Assembly (NCBI GenBank): GCA_900551435.1
Contig: URVW01000047.1
Location: 1-18,002 of the forward strand
DNA from: an uncultured Faecalibacterium sp.
GTDB lineage: Bacteria; Bacillota; Clostridia; Oscillospirales; Ruminococcaceae
Direction of reading: 5' to 3'
DNA: 18,002 bases
Positions 1 through 7,640 of the stretch are shown here, one piece after another. Under the pieces are notes generated by a model. That model was not told the DNA's origin and searched no databases. It saw only the letters and a list, made by a program, of their open reading frames with translations. The translations under genes and the position numbers were made by a program. Every line of letters begins with the position of its first letter. Within the stretch, counting starts at the first letter, position 1.

Positions 1-386
1 TGACCACCGGCCAGCGCAGCGAGAACCGCGTGCAGGAGATCAGCTCCATCACCCGAAACCTCAAGATCATGGCCAAGGAAATGAATGTGCCTATCATCGC
101 GCTTTCGCAGCTGTCCCGTGCGGTGGAAAAGCAGGGCAATAACTCGTCCCACCGGCCTCAGCTGTCCGACCTGCGTGATTCCGGTTCCATCGAGCAGGAC
201 GCCGACTGCGTTCTGTTCCTGTACCGCGATTCCTATTACGCAAGCCAGAATCCGGACGGCGGCGAGGTGGATGCCGATACCGCAGAATGCATCGTGGCGA
301 AGAACCGTCACGGTGAAACGAGCACGGTCCCGCTGGGCTGGGATGGTGCGCATACCCGCTTTATGGATGTGGACTTCAAACGCTGA
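1..386 (+). CDS. dnaB: Replicative DNA helicase DnaB, C-terminal part
   Basis: This is the last 127 residues of the hexameric replicative helicase; the start lies before the window and the reading frame enters at base 3. DnaB unwinds DNA ahead of the polymerase using a RecA-type ATPase core. Visible family segments are TGQRSENR, ITRNLKIMAKE, the strand-loop PIIALSQLSRAVE, and the highly conserved RPQLSDLRDSGSIEQDAD followed by VLFLYRD. These belong to the core of the C-terminal ATPase domain. The end (TVPLGWDGAHTRFMDV) matches the usual family end, so the 3' end is complete. The stop TGA shares one base with the ATG of tilS, so the two are probably co-transcribed and translationally coupled. 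Confidence 0.96.
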   Translation, partial: TTGQRSENRVQEISSITRNLKIMAKEMNVPIIALSQLSRAVEKQGNNSSHRPQLSDLRDSGSIEQDADCVLFLYRDSYYASQNPDGGEVDADTAECIVAKNRHGETSTVPLGWDGAHTRFMDVDFKR

Positions 387-1840
387 TGAAATCGATTTTA
401 CAAAAAGTGCGTGCCTTCGCACAGGAAAATGAACTGTTCTGGCCGGGACAGAAGCTTTGCGCGGCGGTGTCCGGCGGGGCAGACAGCATGGCACTGCTGC
501 ACCTTCTGCTGCGGCTTCAGCCGGAGTTTGGCTATCAGCTGACCGTCTGTCATGTCAACCATGGCTTACGGGGCGAAACGGCCGACAGGGACGAAGCTTT
601 TGTGCAGGAGACGTGCAAAAAACTTGACATTGAACTGAAAATATTTCATCCGGAGACGGTGGGCTGCGCGGTCCCGCCCCGCGCAGGGGAGGACTGGGCG
701 CGGAAGCTGCGCTATTCCTGCTTTGCGGCCCTGCACGCCGAAGGGATAGACACCGTTGCGACCGCCCATACTGGTACTGATCAGGCGGAAACGCTGCTGT
801 TCCGCTTGGCGCGGGGGACCGGGCTGCACGGTGCAGGGGGCATCCGGCCCAAGCGCCCGGGCTTCTGCCGCCCGCTGCTCTGCCTGACCCGCGCGGAAAC
901 AGAACAAATCTGCCGGGAATGCGGCCAAAGCTGGGTGACGGACGAGACGAATGATTCCGACGCCTACGCCCGCAACCGGCTGCGACACGGGGCGCTTCCG
1001 GCCCTGCGGACCACAAATGCGGCGGCAGAAGAAAATCTGGCGCGGTTCTGTGAAAAAGCGGCCCGCGCCGACGCCTATTTGTCCCATCAGGCGGAGGTGC
1101 TGCTGGAAACGGCGGCGGTGCTCCTGCCCGAAATGCTCCCGGCGGGGGCGTTTTACGCGATGCAGAAGGACCAGCTCGTTCTGGGGCTGGAGCCGCTGAA
1201 GAGCGCGGACCCGCTGCTGCTGGAAACGGCCCTGCACCATCTTGTCTCGCCAGTGCGGGACGCCGAAGAAAAATACATCCGGCTGCTGGAACAGCTGGTC
1301 CAAAAGGGGAGCGGTGCGGTCCAGCTGAGCGGGAACATCCGCTTTTGCGCGGGCGGCGGCGCGTTCTGGGAAGAGGAGACCGCTGGCGGTCCGATTCAAG
1401 AACGCCCCGGAACCGTGGCACTTCCGTGCCCGTTTCAGCCGGTCGATGGGGCCGAAATGGCCCTTCCGGGGGGCTGGAATCTGAAAACCCGGCTGATTCC
1501 GGGCGGATTTCCAGAAAAAATACAGGGTGTTCATAAAAAAGACTTAAAAAATCAAGCGGATTATGCTAGAATAACCATGTTATATTCTGCACTTGTGCTG
1601 CGCTGCCGTCTGCCGGGGGATCGGTTCCGTCCGGCAGGGCGGGGCATCCACAAGGAATTGCGAAAATGGATGAACGAAACGGGAGTCCCGCCCGAAGAAC
1701 GGGATCGTCTGCCGCTGCTGGCAGCGGGGAGCGAGGTCGTGTGGGTCTGCGGCGCAGGATTTGCCGACGGGCTGGCTCCCGGGCCGGAGAGTGCAGTCAT
1801 TTTGCAGATGAAACCGCAAAAAATGGAGGAAGAACAATGA
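386..1840 (+). CDS. tilS: tRNA(Ile)-lysidine synthase TilS
   Basis: TilS attaches lysine to C34 of the CAU-anticodon tRNA(Ile), using ATP, so that it reads AUA codons. It is a cytoplasmic enzyme. The 484-residue protein carries the N-type PP-loop SGGADS at residues 29-34, VCHVNHGLRG at about 54-63, the ATAHTGTDQAETLLFRLARG block, and WVTDETN...RNRLRH. A middle substrate-binding region and the C-terminal TilS domain (LPGDRFRPAGRG, near residue 413) follow. Length fits the family. No good ribosome site precedes the ATG, and the 1-base overlap with dnaB (TGATG) suggests coupling. The AHxxxDQAET block has T-G-T where many homologues have H-x-D; I would not read that as loss of function. The central part is GC-rich and divergent. 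It is followed by hpt and ftsH, a gene order common in Firmicutes. Confidence 0.95.
   Translation: MKSILQKVRAFAQENELFWPGQKLCAAVSGGADSMALLHLLLRLQPEFGYQLTVCHVNHGLRGETADRDEAFVQETCKKLDIELKIFHPETVGCAVPPRAGEDWARKLRYSCFAALHAEGIDTVATAHTGTDQAETLLFRLARGTGLHGAGGIRPKRPGFCRPLLCLTRAETEQICRECGQSWVTDETNDSDAYARNRLRHGALPALRTTNAAAEENLARFCEKAARADAYLSHQAEVLLETAAVLLPEMLPAGAFYAMQKDQLVLGLEPLKSADPLLLETALHHLVSPVRDAEEKYIRLLEQLVQKGSGAVQLSGNIRFCAGGGAFWEEETAGGPIQERPGTVALPCPFQPVDGAEMALPGGWNLKTRLIPGGFPEKIQGVHKKDLKNQADYARITMLYSALVLRCRLPGDRFRPAGRGIHKELRKWMNETGVPPEERDRLPLLAAGSEVVWVCGAGFADGLAPGPESAVILQMKPQKMEEEQ
1544..1572 (+). promoter_or_regulatory. Possible promoter inside tilS for hpt-ftsH
   Basis: An AT-rich island inside the otherwise GC-rich tilS gene holds TTAAAA (1544-1549, 4 of 6 to the -35 consensus). 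After a 17-base spacer comes TAGAAT (1567-1572, 5 of 6), preceded directly by TGC, an extended -10. It lies about 265 bases before hpt and could give hpt-ftsH transcription independent of dnaB-tilS. This is inferred from sequence only; the island also encodes a Lys/Asn-rich linker in TilS. Confidence 0.35.
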
Positions 1841-2388
1841 GTATGCACGATGACATCGAGAAGATTCTGGTCAGCGAAGAGCAGCTGAAGGCCAAGGTCG
1901 CCGAGCTGGGCGCACAGATCAGCAAGGACTACGAGGGCAAGAACCTCGTGTTGGTTTCCATCCTGAAGGGTTCGGTGGTCTTTATGGCCGACCTGATGCG
2001 TGCGGTGAGCATCCCGTGCAGCATTGATTTCATGGTCGTGTCCAGCTACGGCGGCAGCAACACCACGTCCAGCGGTCTGGTCAAGATCATCAAGGACCTT
2101 GACGGCGACCTGTCCGGCAAGGATGTGCTGATCGTGGAGGACATCCTCGACACCGGCGTCACCCTGTCCAATCTGGTCCCGATGCTCAAGATGCGCAACC
2201 CGAACTCCGTCAAGATCTGCACCATCCTCGACAAGCCCAGCCGCCGCAAGGCCGATATCCAGCCCGATTACGAGGGCTATCAGGTCCCGGACGAGTTCGT
2301 GGTGGGCTATGGTCTGGACTACGACGAGAAGTACCGCAATCTGCCCTATGTCGGCGTGCTCAAGCCCGCTGTCTATGAAAATAAGTAA
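1837..2388 (+). CDS. hpt: Hypoxanthine phosphoribosyltransferase
   Basis: This enzyme salvages hypoxanthine (and usually guanine) by transferring the phosphoribosyl group of PRPP to give IMP or GMP; it is cytoplasmic. The 183-residue length is typical. Visible motifs are the LVSILKGSVVFMADL loop, SSYGGS, the PRPP-binding signature VLIVEDILDTGVTLS, and the late KPSRRK...PDEFVVGYGLDYDEKYRNLPYVGVL block that closes over the base. The ATG overlaps the tilS stop by four bases (ATGA), and GGAGG sits eight bases upstream. An open frame extends further upstream inside tilS, but it has no family similarity and the ribosome site fixes this start. Together with tilS and ftsH this is the standard Firmicutes cluster. 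Confidence 0.96.
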   Translation: MSMHDDIEKILVSEEQLKAKVAELGAQISKDYEGKNLVLVSILKGSVVFMADLMRAVSIPCSIDFMVVSSYGGSNTTSSGLVKIIKDLDGDLSGKDVLIVEDILDTGVTLSNLVPMLKMRNPNSVKICTILDKPSRRKADIQPDYEGYQVPDEFVVGYGLDYDEKYRNLPYVGVLKPAVYENK

Positions 2389-2416
2389 AGAACATTAGAA
2401 CTGGAGTTGATTCCTT

Positions 2417-4555
2417 TTGCAACCGAAACGACCTCGCTTTAACCCGTTGATCCTCGCGCTGGCACTGGCTGCCGTGCTGATGATCTGGTCGGTGCTGGGC
2501 ACGAGTGACAGCAGCACCGGCGGCTCGACCATGAGCTACTCCACGGTGGTCCACTACTTTGAACACAATCAGGTCACGGACTTTACCCTTGACCGCAACA
2601 CGAGCATCATCACCCTGACCCTGAAGGCCGGGGACCTCGATCTGCCGGATACCTCTGCGGTCAGCACGACCCAGTCCACCGGCGGTCTGCTGAGCGGCAT
2701 GTTCTCGTCCTCCTCGTCGGCTTCTGTCGGCGCGGTCAAGAACGACGACGGCACGGTGACCGTCCGCTATAAGCTGCCCTACGCCTATGTTTTCATTGAG
2801 AACGTGGACAAGTATATCGCGTCCTACGATGCGGCAAACCCCGACGCACCGATGACTTATGACTACACCACCCTCAAGGAGAGCATTCCTTGGATGGAGA
2901 TCCTGTTCTACCTCGGTATGCTGGGCTGCACCGGCTTCCTGCTCTTCTCCATGATGCGGGGCGGCGCAGGTGGCGGCGGCATCATGAATGTCGGCAAAGC
3001 CAAGGTCAAGGACGAGCATGAGAACAAAAAGACCGCGACCTTCGCCGACGTTGCCGGTGAGGACGAGGAAAAGGAAGAGCTGAAGGAAGTCGTCGAGTTC
3101 CTGAAGAGCCCGGACAAGTTCAACTCGCTCGGCGCACGCATCCCCCACGGCGTTCTGCTTGTCGGCCCTCCGGGTACTGGTAAGACCCTGCTGGCCCGTG
3201 CCTGTGCCGGTGAGGCGGGCGTTCCGTTCTACTCCATCTCCGGTTCGGACTTCGTGGAGATGTACGTCGGCGTCGGCGCATCCCGTGTGCGTGACCTGTT
3301 CGACAAGGCAAAAAAGACGATGCCATGCATCATTTTCATCGATGAGATCGATGCAGTCGGCCGTCAGCGCGGCGCCGGTTTGGGCGGCGGCCACGACGAG
3401 CGTGAGCAGACCCTGAACCAGCTGCTGGTCGAGATGGACGGCTTCGAAGCCAACGATGGCGTCATCGTTATGGCGGCGACCAACCGTGCCGACATTCTGG
3501 ATAAGGCGCTGCTCCGTCCGGGCCGCTTTGACCGTCAGGTCTATGTTGGTCTGCCCGACGTTAAGGGCCGTGAGGAAATTCTGAAGGTCCACACCAAGAA
3601 CAAGCCGCTGGCTCCGGATGTGTCGCTGAAGGTCATTGCCCAGCGCACCGCTGGTTTTGCCGGCGCAGACCTCGAGAACCTCGTCAACGAGGCCGCGCTG
3701 CTGGCTGCACGCCGCAGCCGCAAGGCCATCACGATGGAGGACATCGAGGAGGCATCCATGAAGGTCATGGCCGGCCCCGAAAAGAAGAGCCGCGTCGTGA
3801 CCCCCGAAGAGAAAAAGCTCACCGCCTACCACGAGGCAGGTCATGCCGTGGCGGGCTTCTACTGCAAGCATCACCCCCGTGTGCACGAGATCACCATCAT
3901 CCCGCGCGGTCAGGCGGGCGGCTATACCATGTATCTGCCGGAAAAGGATCGCAGCTATGTGACCAAGGGCGAGATGTTTGAGGACATCGTATCCAGCTTG
4001 GGCGGCCGCGTGGCCGAGCAGCTGATCTTGGAGGACATCTCGACCGGTGCTTCCAACGACCTGCAGCAGGCGACCAACATCGCCCGCCAGATGATCACCA
4101 AGTACGGCTTCTCCGAGCGCCTTGGCCCTGTGGTCTACGGCACGGCGCAGGAAGAGACCTTCCTTGGCCGCGACTTCGGACAGGGCAAGGGCTACAGTGA
4201 GACGACCGCTGCCGAGATCGACAGCGAGATGCGCGATATCATCGACGAAGCCTATGAGACCTGCCGCCGCACCCTGACCGAGCACATCGATCAGCTGCAC
4301 GCGCTGGCACAGGCTCTGATGGAGCGCGAGAAGCTGAACGAGCAGGAGTTCAACACCGTGATGGCGGGCGGCAAGCTTGCCCCGCGTGAGGGCGACGAGC
4401 CGAAGGCGGAGCAGCCCGCCGCGCCGGTGGAACCGGCCCCTGCCGCGGAAACGGCAGAGCCCGCAGAATCTGCGGAACAGGCAGAACCTGCCGAACCGAC
4501 CCAGATCGGCGAGGAATTTCTCCCGGAGCAGGACGCTCCGAAGAGCGAAGAATAA
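2417..4555 (+). CDS. ftsH: ATP-dependent zinc metalloprotease FtsH
   Basis: FtsH is a membrane-bound hexameric AAA+ protease that extracts and degrades membrane and short-lived cytosolic proteins. The 712-residue protein has a transmembrane segment at about 10-28, an extracytoplasmic domain to about 157 with a Ser-rich insert (about 85-105), a second transmembrane segment at about 159-180, and a Gly-rich linker. The AAA module shows Walker A GPPGTGKT (250-257), Walker B IIFIDE (305-310), and the second region of homology ending LLRPGRFDR (365-373). The zinc site is HEAGH (472-476), with likely third ligand Asp548. TTG is the start chosen: it has GGAG ten bases upstream and gives a normal basic N-terminus; the next ATG (2480) would cut the first membrane helix. 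The tail from about 656 is a Pro/Ala/Glu-rich extension longer than in many FtsH proteins and contains EPTQI (693-697). Confidence 0.97.
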   Translation: MQPKRPRFNPLILALALAAVLMIWSVLGTSDSSTGGSTMSYSTVVHYFEHNQVTDFTLDRNTSIITLTLKAGDLDLPDTSAVSTTQSTGGLLSGMFSSSSSASVGAVKNDDGTVTVRYKLPYAYVFIENVDKYIASYDAANPDAPMTYDYTTLKESIPWMEILFYLGMLGCTGFLLFSMMRGGAGGGGIMNVGKAKVKDEHENKKTATFADVAGEDEEKEELKEVVEFLKSPDKFNSLGARIPHGVLLVGPPGTGKTLLARACAGEAGVPFYSISGSDFVEMYVGVGASRVRDLFDKAKKTMPCIIFIDEIDAVGRQRGAGLGGGHDEREQTLNQLLVEMDGFEANDGVIVMAATNRADILDKALLRPGRFDRQVYVGLPDVKGREEILKVHTKNKPLAPDVSLKVIAQRTAGFAGADLENLVNEAALLAARRSRKAITMEDIEEASMKVMAGPEKKSRVVTPEEKKLTAYHEAGHAVAGFYCKHHPRVHEITIIPRGQAGGYTMYLPEKDRSYVTKGEMFEDIVSSLGGRVAEQLILEDISTGASNDLQQATNIARQMITKYGFSERLGPVVYGTAQEETFLGRDFGQGKGYSETTAAEIDSEMRDIIDEAYETCRRTLTEHIDQLHALAQALMEREKLNEQEFNTVMAGGKLAPREGDEPKAEQPAAPVEPAPAAETAEPAESAEQAEPAEPTQIGEEFLPEQDAPKSEE

Positions 4556-4576
4556 ACCACGAAGGGAGCGAGTGTT

Positions 4577-5686
4577 GTGGAGGAAAATTTTGATCCGGTC
4601 GCGCGGACCCGTGCGAATTACTACACTCCCGGCAGTCCGGTGCAGTTCGTCTGCGTGGAACTGCTCAAGGGCGAGGTCAGCGGCGAACATGCGGTCTGCC
4701 TGACCTTTAAGAATATTTCCCGCGTGACGCTGACGGCGCTGGAGATCCACTTCAAGTGCAAGGGCGTGGACGGCGTCATCCTCTGCGAGGACCAGTTCGA
4801 GTACCGCGACATTGAAGTGAAACCCGGCGAGAGCTTTGGCATGGACGACGCGGTGTTCGTGACCCAGAAGGCCATCACCAGCGTGGATGTGTCTCTGAAA
4901 AACGTCTACAGCGGCAAAAAGGTCGTGCATCTGGACGCCATCAAGCGGGTCCGGCTGCCGTCGCCCCGCCGCCTCAGCCCTGAGCTGCAAAAGGCACTGG
5001 AAGCCCGGATGAACCGTCAGGGCCTGAAGTATATGCCGCAGGTCTTTGAGAACGGCTGGTACTGCGCGTGCGGCTCCTTCCATCCGAAGGAAGAGGATAC
5101 GGTCTACTGCACCGAGTGCGGTTGTGACCGCATTCTGCTGCAGAACGCGCTGAACACCCTGCTGCAGCCGGAAAAGAAAGAACCGGCAGCGCCGGTCCAG
5201 CCGGAGACCCCGGCAGCTCCCGTGCAGGACGAGCCGACCCGCATCGTGGGCCGCGCCCCGCAGGAGGAACCCACCCGCATTATGGGCAGCACGCCCAAGG
5301 CAGAGCCGGAAGAGGACGCGACCCGCGTCATCCCGACGCGTCCGGCTGTCTCGTCTGCGCCGGAAGTGGAACAGGCAGCGTCCTTTGCGCCGCCGCTGGA
5401 CCGCGAGCCGGAAGCAGACAGCACCCGCATTCTGGATGCATCGACCCGGGCCGCATTTCCGGGCAGTAGCCGGAAGGCTGTGGATGAGAACGAGGGGACC
5501 CGTGTGATCCCTTCGACCCGCCCGGAAGCCGTCCGCGAACCGGAACCGGAGGATGAGGACGCCGAGATGGAAGATGCCCGCGACAGCGTGGCAGAAGCGC
5601 TCATTCGCTGGGTCCCGCCGCTCACGGCCATCGTCTGCGCCGGGATCGCGCTGTGGGGATTCGTGTACTATCAATTCATGATGTAA
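4577..5686 (+). CDS. Zinc-ribbon protein with repeated TR(I/V) motifs and C-terminal membrane anchor
   Basis: Function unknown. The 369-residue protein begins with a probable beta-rich domain (about 20-125, with hydrophobic strands such as PVQFVCVELL and HAVCLTFKNIS). A short zinc-ribbon-like knuckle follows with Cys163, 165, 178, 181 and 183. Then comes a long disordered Pro/Glu-rich linker (about 198-335) and one membrane helix at about 344-366, just before the end. The linker repeats (D/E)-x-T-R-(I/V)-hydrophobic five times: Thr221, 233, 249, 283 and 308. Acidic residue, Thr, then a hydrophobic residue at +3 is compatible with kinase/FHA-type recognition, but no kinase or FHA protein is visible here. 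The GTG start has GAAGGGAG eight bases upstream, and there are only 21 bases between it and ftsH, so it is probably in the ftsH transcript, which ends at the terminator just downstream. No signal peptide is seen, so the bulk is probably cytosolic. Confidence 0.85.
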   Translation: MEENFDPVARTRANYYTPGSPVQFVCVELLKGEVSGEHAVCLTFKNISRVTLTALEIHFKCKGVDGVILCEDQFEYRDIEVKPGESFGMDDAVFVTQKAITSVDVSLKNVYSGKKVVHLDAIKRVRLPSPRRLSPELQKALEARMNRQGLKYMPQVFENGWYCACGSFHPKEEDTVYCTECGCDRILLQNALNTLLQPEKKEPAAPVQPETPAAPVQDEPTRIVGRAPQEEPTRIMGSTPKAEPEEDATRVIPTRPAVSSAPEVEQAASFAPPLDREPEADSTRILDASTRAAFPGSSRKAVDENEGTRVIPSTRPEAVREPEPEDEDAEMEDARDSVAEALIRWVPPLTAIVCAGIALWGFVYYQFMM

Positions 5687-5691
5687 CATGG

Positions 5692-5722
5692 ACGGAGGAG
5701 GCCGCTGCTTCCTCCGTTTTTT
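5692..5722 (+). terminator. Intrinsic terminator after the ftsH-zinc-ribbon unit
   Basis: ACGGAGGA (5692-5699) pairs with TCCTCCGT (5710-5717) around a short loop and runs into TTTTTT (5717-5722). It begins six bases after the zinc-ribbon stop codon and separates that gene from the next. Confidence 0.85.
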
Positions 5723-5783
5723 GGTAACCGCGGGCCTTTCCCCGGGCGGAGAGGACGTAGAACGAACGAGGGAGAGGAAAACG

Positions 5784-6587
5784 ATGCCTGACGAAACATT
5801 ACAAGTGGCATTTGAGATCAAAACAGCCTGTGACGAGATCAGCCGCAAGCTGCTTCGCTGGCACTGGGAGCGCAAACCCGGTGCGCACAGCCTGAATGCT
5901 CTGCTGGAACACATCGCCCAGCGGGAGCAGGAAAGCCCATCCTATTATGAGCGGATGCCTGACCTTTCGGGCCGGACCAGCTGGCAGCAGCTGGACACGA
6001 CGCTGTGTATGCGGGTGCTTCTGGACCCGGAAAAGGACGCTTCGGCTCCGCTGGACCTGCTGGGCAACACCGAACATCCCGGCGCGGCCCGCCGTGCGTG
6101 CAATGCGGTGCGTACCGCCCGCAACGAAGCGGCCCACGCTGCAGACCGCACTTCCGGGACCCAAGCGGCCATCCTTTTCAACGAGGCCGTGGAAGCGCTG
6201 GAAGAGGGCTATGCAGGGACGGCCCTCCGGACCTCGGAGCTGGAACAGTATTACCGGATGGCGGAGGAGTTTTTGGACCGCTGCGGGGCCAGAAAACCCA
6301 TCGCAAAGGCTTCTGCGGAATCGGAAAGCGCTTCGCAGAGAGGAAAGACGCCGAAAAGTTCAACGAACCGGAAAACGGGCGGGACCTCTTCCAGCCGGAA
6401 ACCGCGCACGTCTGGCACAGCATCTTCGGGACGAAAAACGACACAAAACCGCAAAACATCGTCTGGAAACCGGAAAAACGGGAAGAAAGCAAAGAAATCC
6501 GGGGCCAATCGGGCCGTTCTGCTGTTGCTGCTGGCCTTGCTGGCCATCGGGCTGCTGATCCGGGGTTTTGGGATGGGCTGGAAATAA
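5784..6587 (+). CDS. HEPN-like helical protein with basic linker and C-terminal membrane helix
   Basis: Function unknown. The 267-residue protein has a helical N-terminal domain (about 1-168) containing VRTARNEAAH: Arg113-Asn-x3-His118. This is the Rx4H pattern seen in HEPN domains, some of which are ribonucleases; its place between two helices also fits the Swt1/abortive-infection type. Residues about 186-243 form a linker of Ser, Thr, Gly, Lys and Arg with no acidic residue. A hydrophobic helix (about 244-260, LLLLLALLAIGLL) ends the protein, implying a tail-anchored or C-terminal single-pass topology. The ATG at 5784 has a GAGAGG ribosome site; the open frame reaches back to 5688, but that would translate through the terminator. 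The preceding gene has the same plan of soluble domain, low-complexity linker and terminal helix, which suggests a related location. The HEPN call is motif-based only. Confidence 0.78.
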   Translation: MPDETLQVAFEIKTACDEISRKLLRWHWERKPGAHSLNALLEHIAQREQESPSYYERMPDLSGRTSWQQLDTTLCMRVLLDPEKDASAPLDLLGNTEHPGAARRACNAVRTARNEAAHAADRTSGTQAAILFNEAVEALEEGYAGTALRTSELEQYYRMAEEFLDRCGARKPIAKASAESESASQRGKTPKSSTNRKTGGTSSSRKPRTSGTASSGRKTTQNRKTSSGNRKNGKKAKKSGANRAVLLLLLALLAIGLLIRGFGMGWK

Positions 6588-6626
6588 TACGGAATCGAAA
6601 TGGTTTGAACGGATGGGGAAGAGGAT

Positions 6627-7472
6627 ATGAAGCAAAAATTGATTTTTCTGGACATCGACGGCACATTGCTGCCGCCGGGGGAGATGGCCGTGCCGAAAAG
6701 CGCCGTGGACGCCATCCACTGCGCACAGGCCAACGGTCACAAGGTGTTCCTCTGCACGGGGCGGAATCTGCGGATGACCGAACCGTTGTTCCACTACGGG
6801 TTCGATGGCTTTGTCTGCTCGGCGGGCGGCTATGTGGGCTGTGACGGGAACATTCTCGTTGACCTGCCAATGGAGCCGGAACAGGTGCAGGGACTGCGCG
6901 ACGCTCTGGGCCGCTGTGGAGCGGAATGCACGCTGGAAGTCCGGGACGATACCTATGGCGGCATCAAGATGATCGAGCGGTTCGCGAAGCTCTTCCCGAA
7001 AAAGCCGGGAGCCGCCAACAGCGAAGCCGAACGCTGGCGGAAGATGATGGAGTTCGGCATGACCATCCGCCCCATCGAGGAATACCACGGCGAACCGGTG
7101 TATAAGATCGTGTTCATCGCGCCCAACGAGGAGTGCCTGAGCGAGGTCAAGCGCCTGTATGAGGATCAGTTCGTGTTCTGCGAATCGCGCTTGGGCGACG
7201 AAAAAGGCGGCATCGTGAACGGCGAACTTATCAACCGGAAGTTCAATAAGGGAACGGGCATCAAGGCCATCTGCGATTTTCTGGGCTGTTCGCTGGAAGA
7301 TACCATCGGCTTTGGCGACAGCGACAACGACCTGCAGATGACGGACGTGGTCGGCGTGAGCGTCTGCATGGCGAATGGTTCCGAGAACCTGAAAAGGCTG
7401 TGTGACCGCATCTGTCCTGCGGTGACCGAGGACGGCATCGCCAAGGAATTTGCGGCATTGGGACTGATTTGA
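6627..7472 (+). CDS. Cof-type HAD-superfamily (class IIB) phosphatase
   Basis: A 281-residue cytoplasmic phosphohydrolase, probably acting on sugar phosphates or a similar metabolite; the substrate cannot be read from sequence. All four HAD motifs are present: nucleophile region FLDIDGT (7-13; Asp9, Asp11), CTGR (43-46), Lys208 in KGTGI, and GFGDSDND (228-235). The stretch between motifs II and III (about 85-190) is the C2 cap typical of the Cof/YbiV group. The ATG has GGGGAAGAGG just upstream. It starts 39 bases after the HEPN-like gene, with no terminator between, so they may be co-transcribed. A branched hairpin with a T-run follows the stop. Confidence 0.93.
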   Translation: MKQKLIFLDIDGTLLPPGEMAVPKSAVDAIHCAQANGHKVFLCTGRNLRMTEPLFHYGFDGFVCSAGGYVGCDGNILVDLPMEPEQVQGLRDALGRCGAECTLEVRDDTYGGIKMIERFAKLFPKKPGAANSEAERWRKMMEFGMTIRPIEEYHGEPVYKIVFIAPNEECLSEVKRLYEDQFVFCESRLGDEKGGIVNGELINRKFNKGTGIKAICDFLGCSLEDTIGFGDSDNDLQMTDVVGVSVCMANGSENLKRLCDRICPAVTEDGIAKEFAALGLI

Positions 7473-7474
7473 AG

Positions 7475-7568
7475 AACGATCTTCAGGGCGGGCGCTCTGG
7501 CGAAGAGCACAAGAGACAGGAAAGATCCTTGTGCAAAAAGCCAAGAACGTTCGCCCTGAAACGTTTTT
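7475..7568 (+). terminator. Branched hairpin terminator after the HAD gene
   Basis: An outer stem is formed by AACG (7475-7478) plus TTCAGGGCG (7482-7490) with CGCCCTGAA (7552-7560) plus CGTT (7562-7565), directly followed by TTT. Inside are two hairpins: GCTCT/AGAGC (about 7494-7507) and CACAAG/CTTGTG (about 7508-7533). An alternative hairpin pairs the two AACGTT palindromes (7546-7551 with 7560-7565) ahead of the same T-run. The layout suggests an intrinsic terminator with a branched stem, but the outer stem is interrupted and this is unproven. Confidence 0.5.
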
Positions 7569-7602
7569 GAGATCGGAAAAAGAACGAAAACGGGAAACTT
7601 TC

Positions 7603-7627
7603 TGGCGCATGGAAAAATTATGTGCCA
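7603..7627 (+). promoter_or_regulatory. Inverted repeat upstream of the ABC importer promoter
   Basis: TGGCGCAT (7603-7610) and ATGTGCCA (7620-7627) form an 8-base inverted repeat with one mismatch and a 9-base spacer. It ends 18 bases before the -35 box, a usual position for an activator site. No regulator can be named. Confidence 0.35.
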
Positions 7628-7640
7628 AAATTCCCTATAA

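Noticed and set aside
5688..5783. Upstream extension of the HEPN-like gene to an earlier ATG
   Set aside because: That start would lie in the terminator hairpin; the ATG at 5784 has a good ribosome site and gives a sensible protein.
2360..5914. A very long minus-strand open frame opposite hpt, ftsH and the following genes
   Set aside because: It mirrors GC-rich real genes, has low-complexity Arg/His/Leu-rich sequence with no family similarity, lacks its own ribosome site and crosses a terminator. It is a shadow of plus-strand codon bias.
6360..7628. Minus-strand open frame opposite the HAD gene and the end of the HEPN-like gene
   Set aside because: Antisense shadow with no recognisable protein features; it also runs through the branched terminator.
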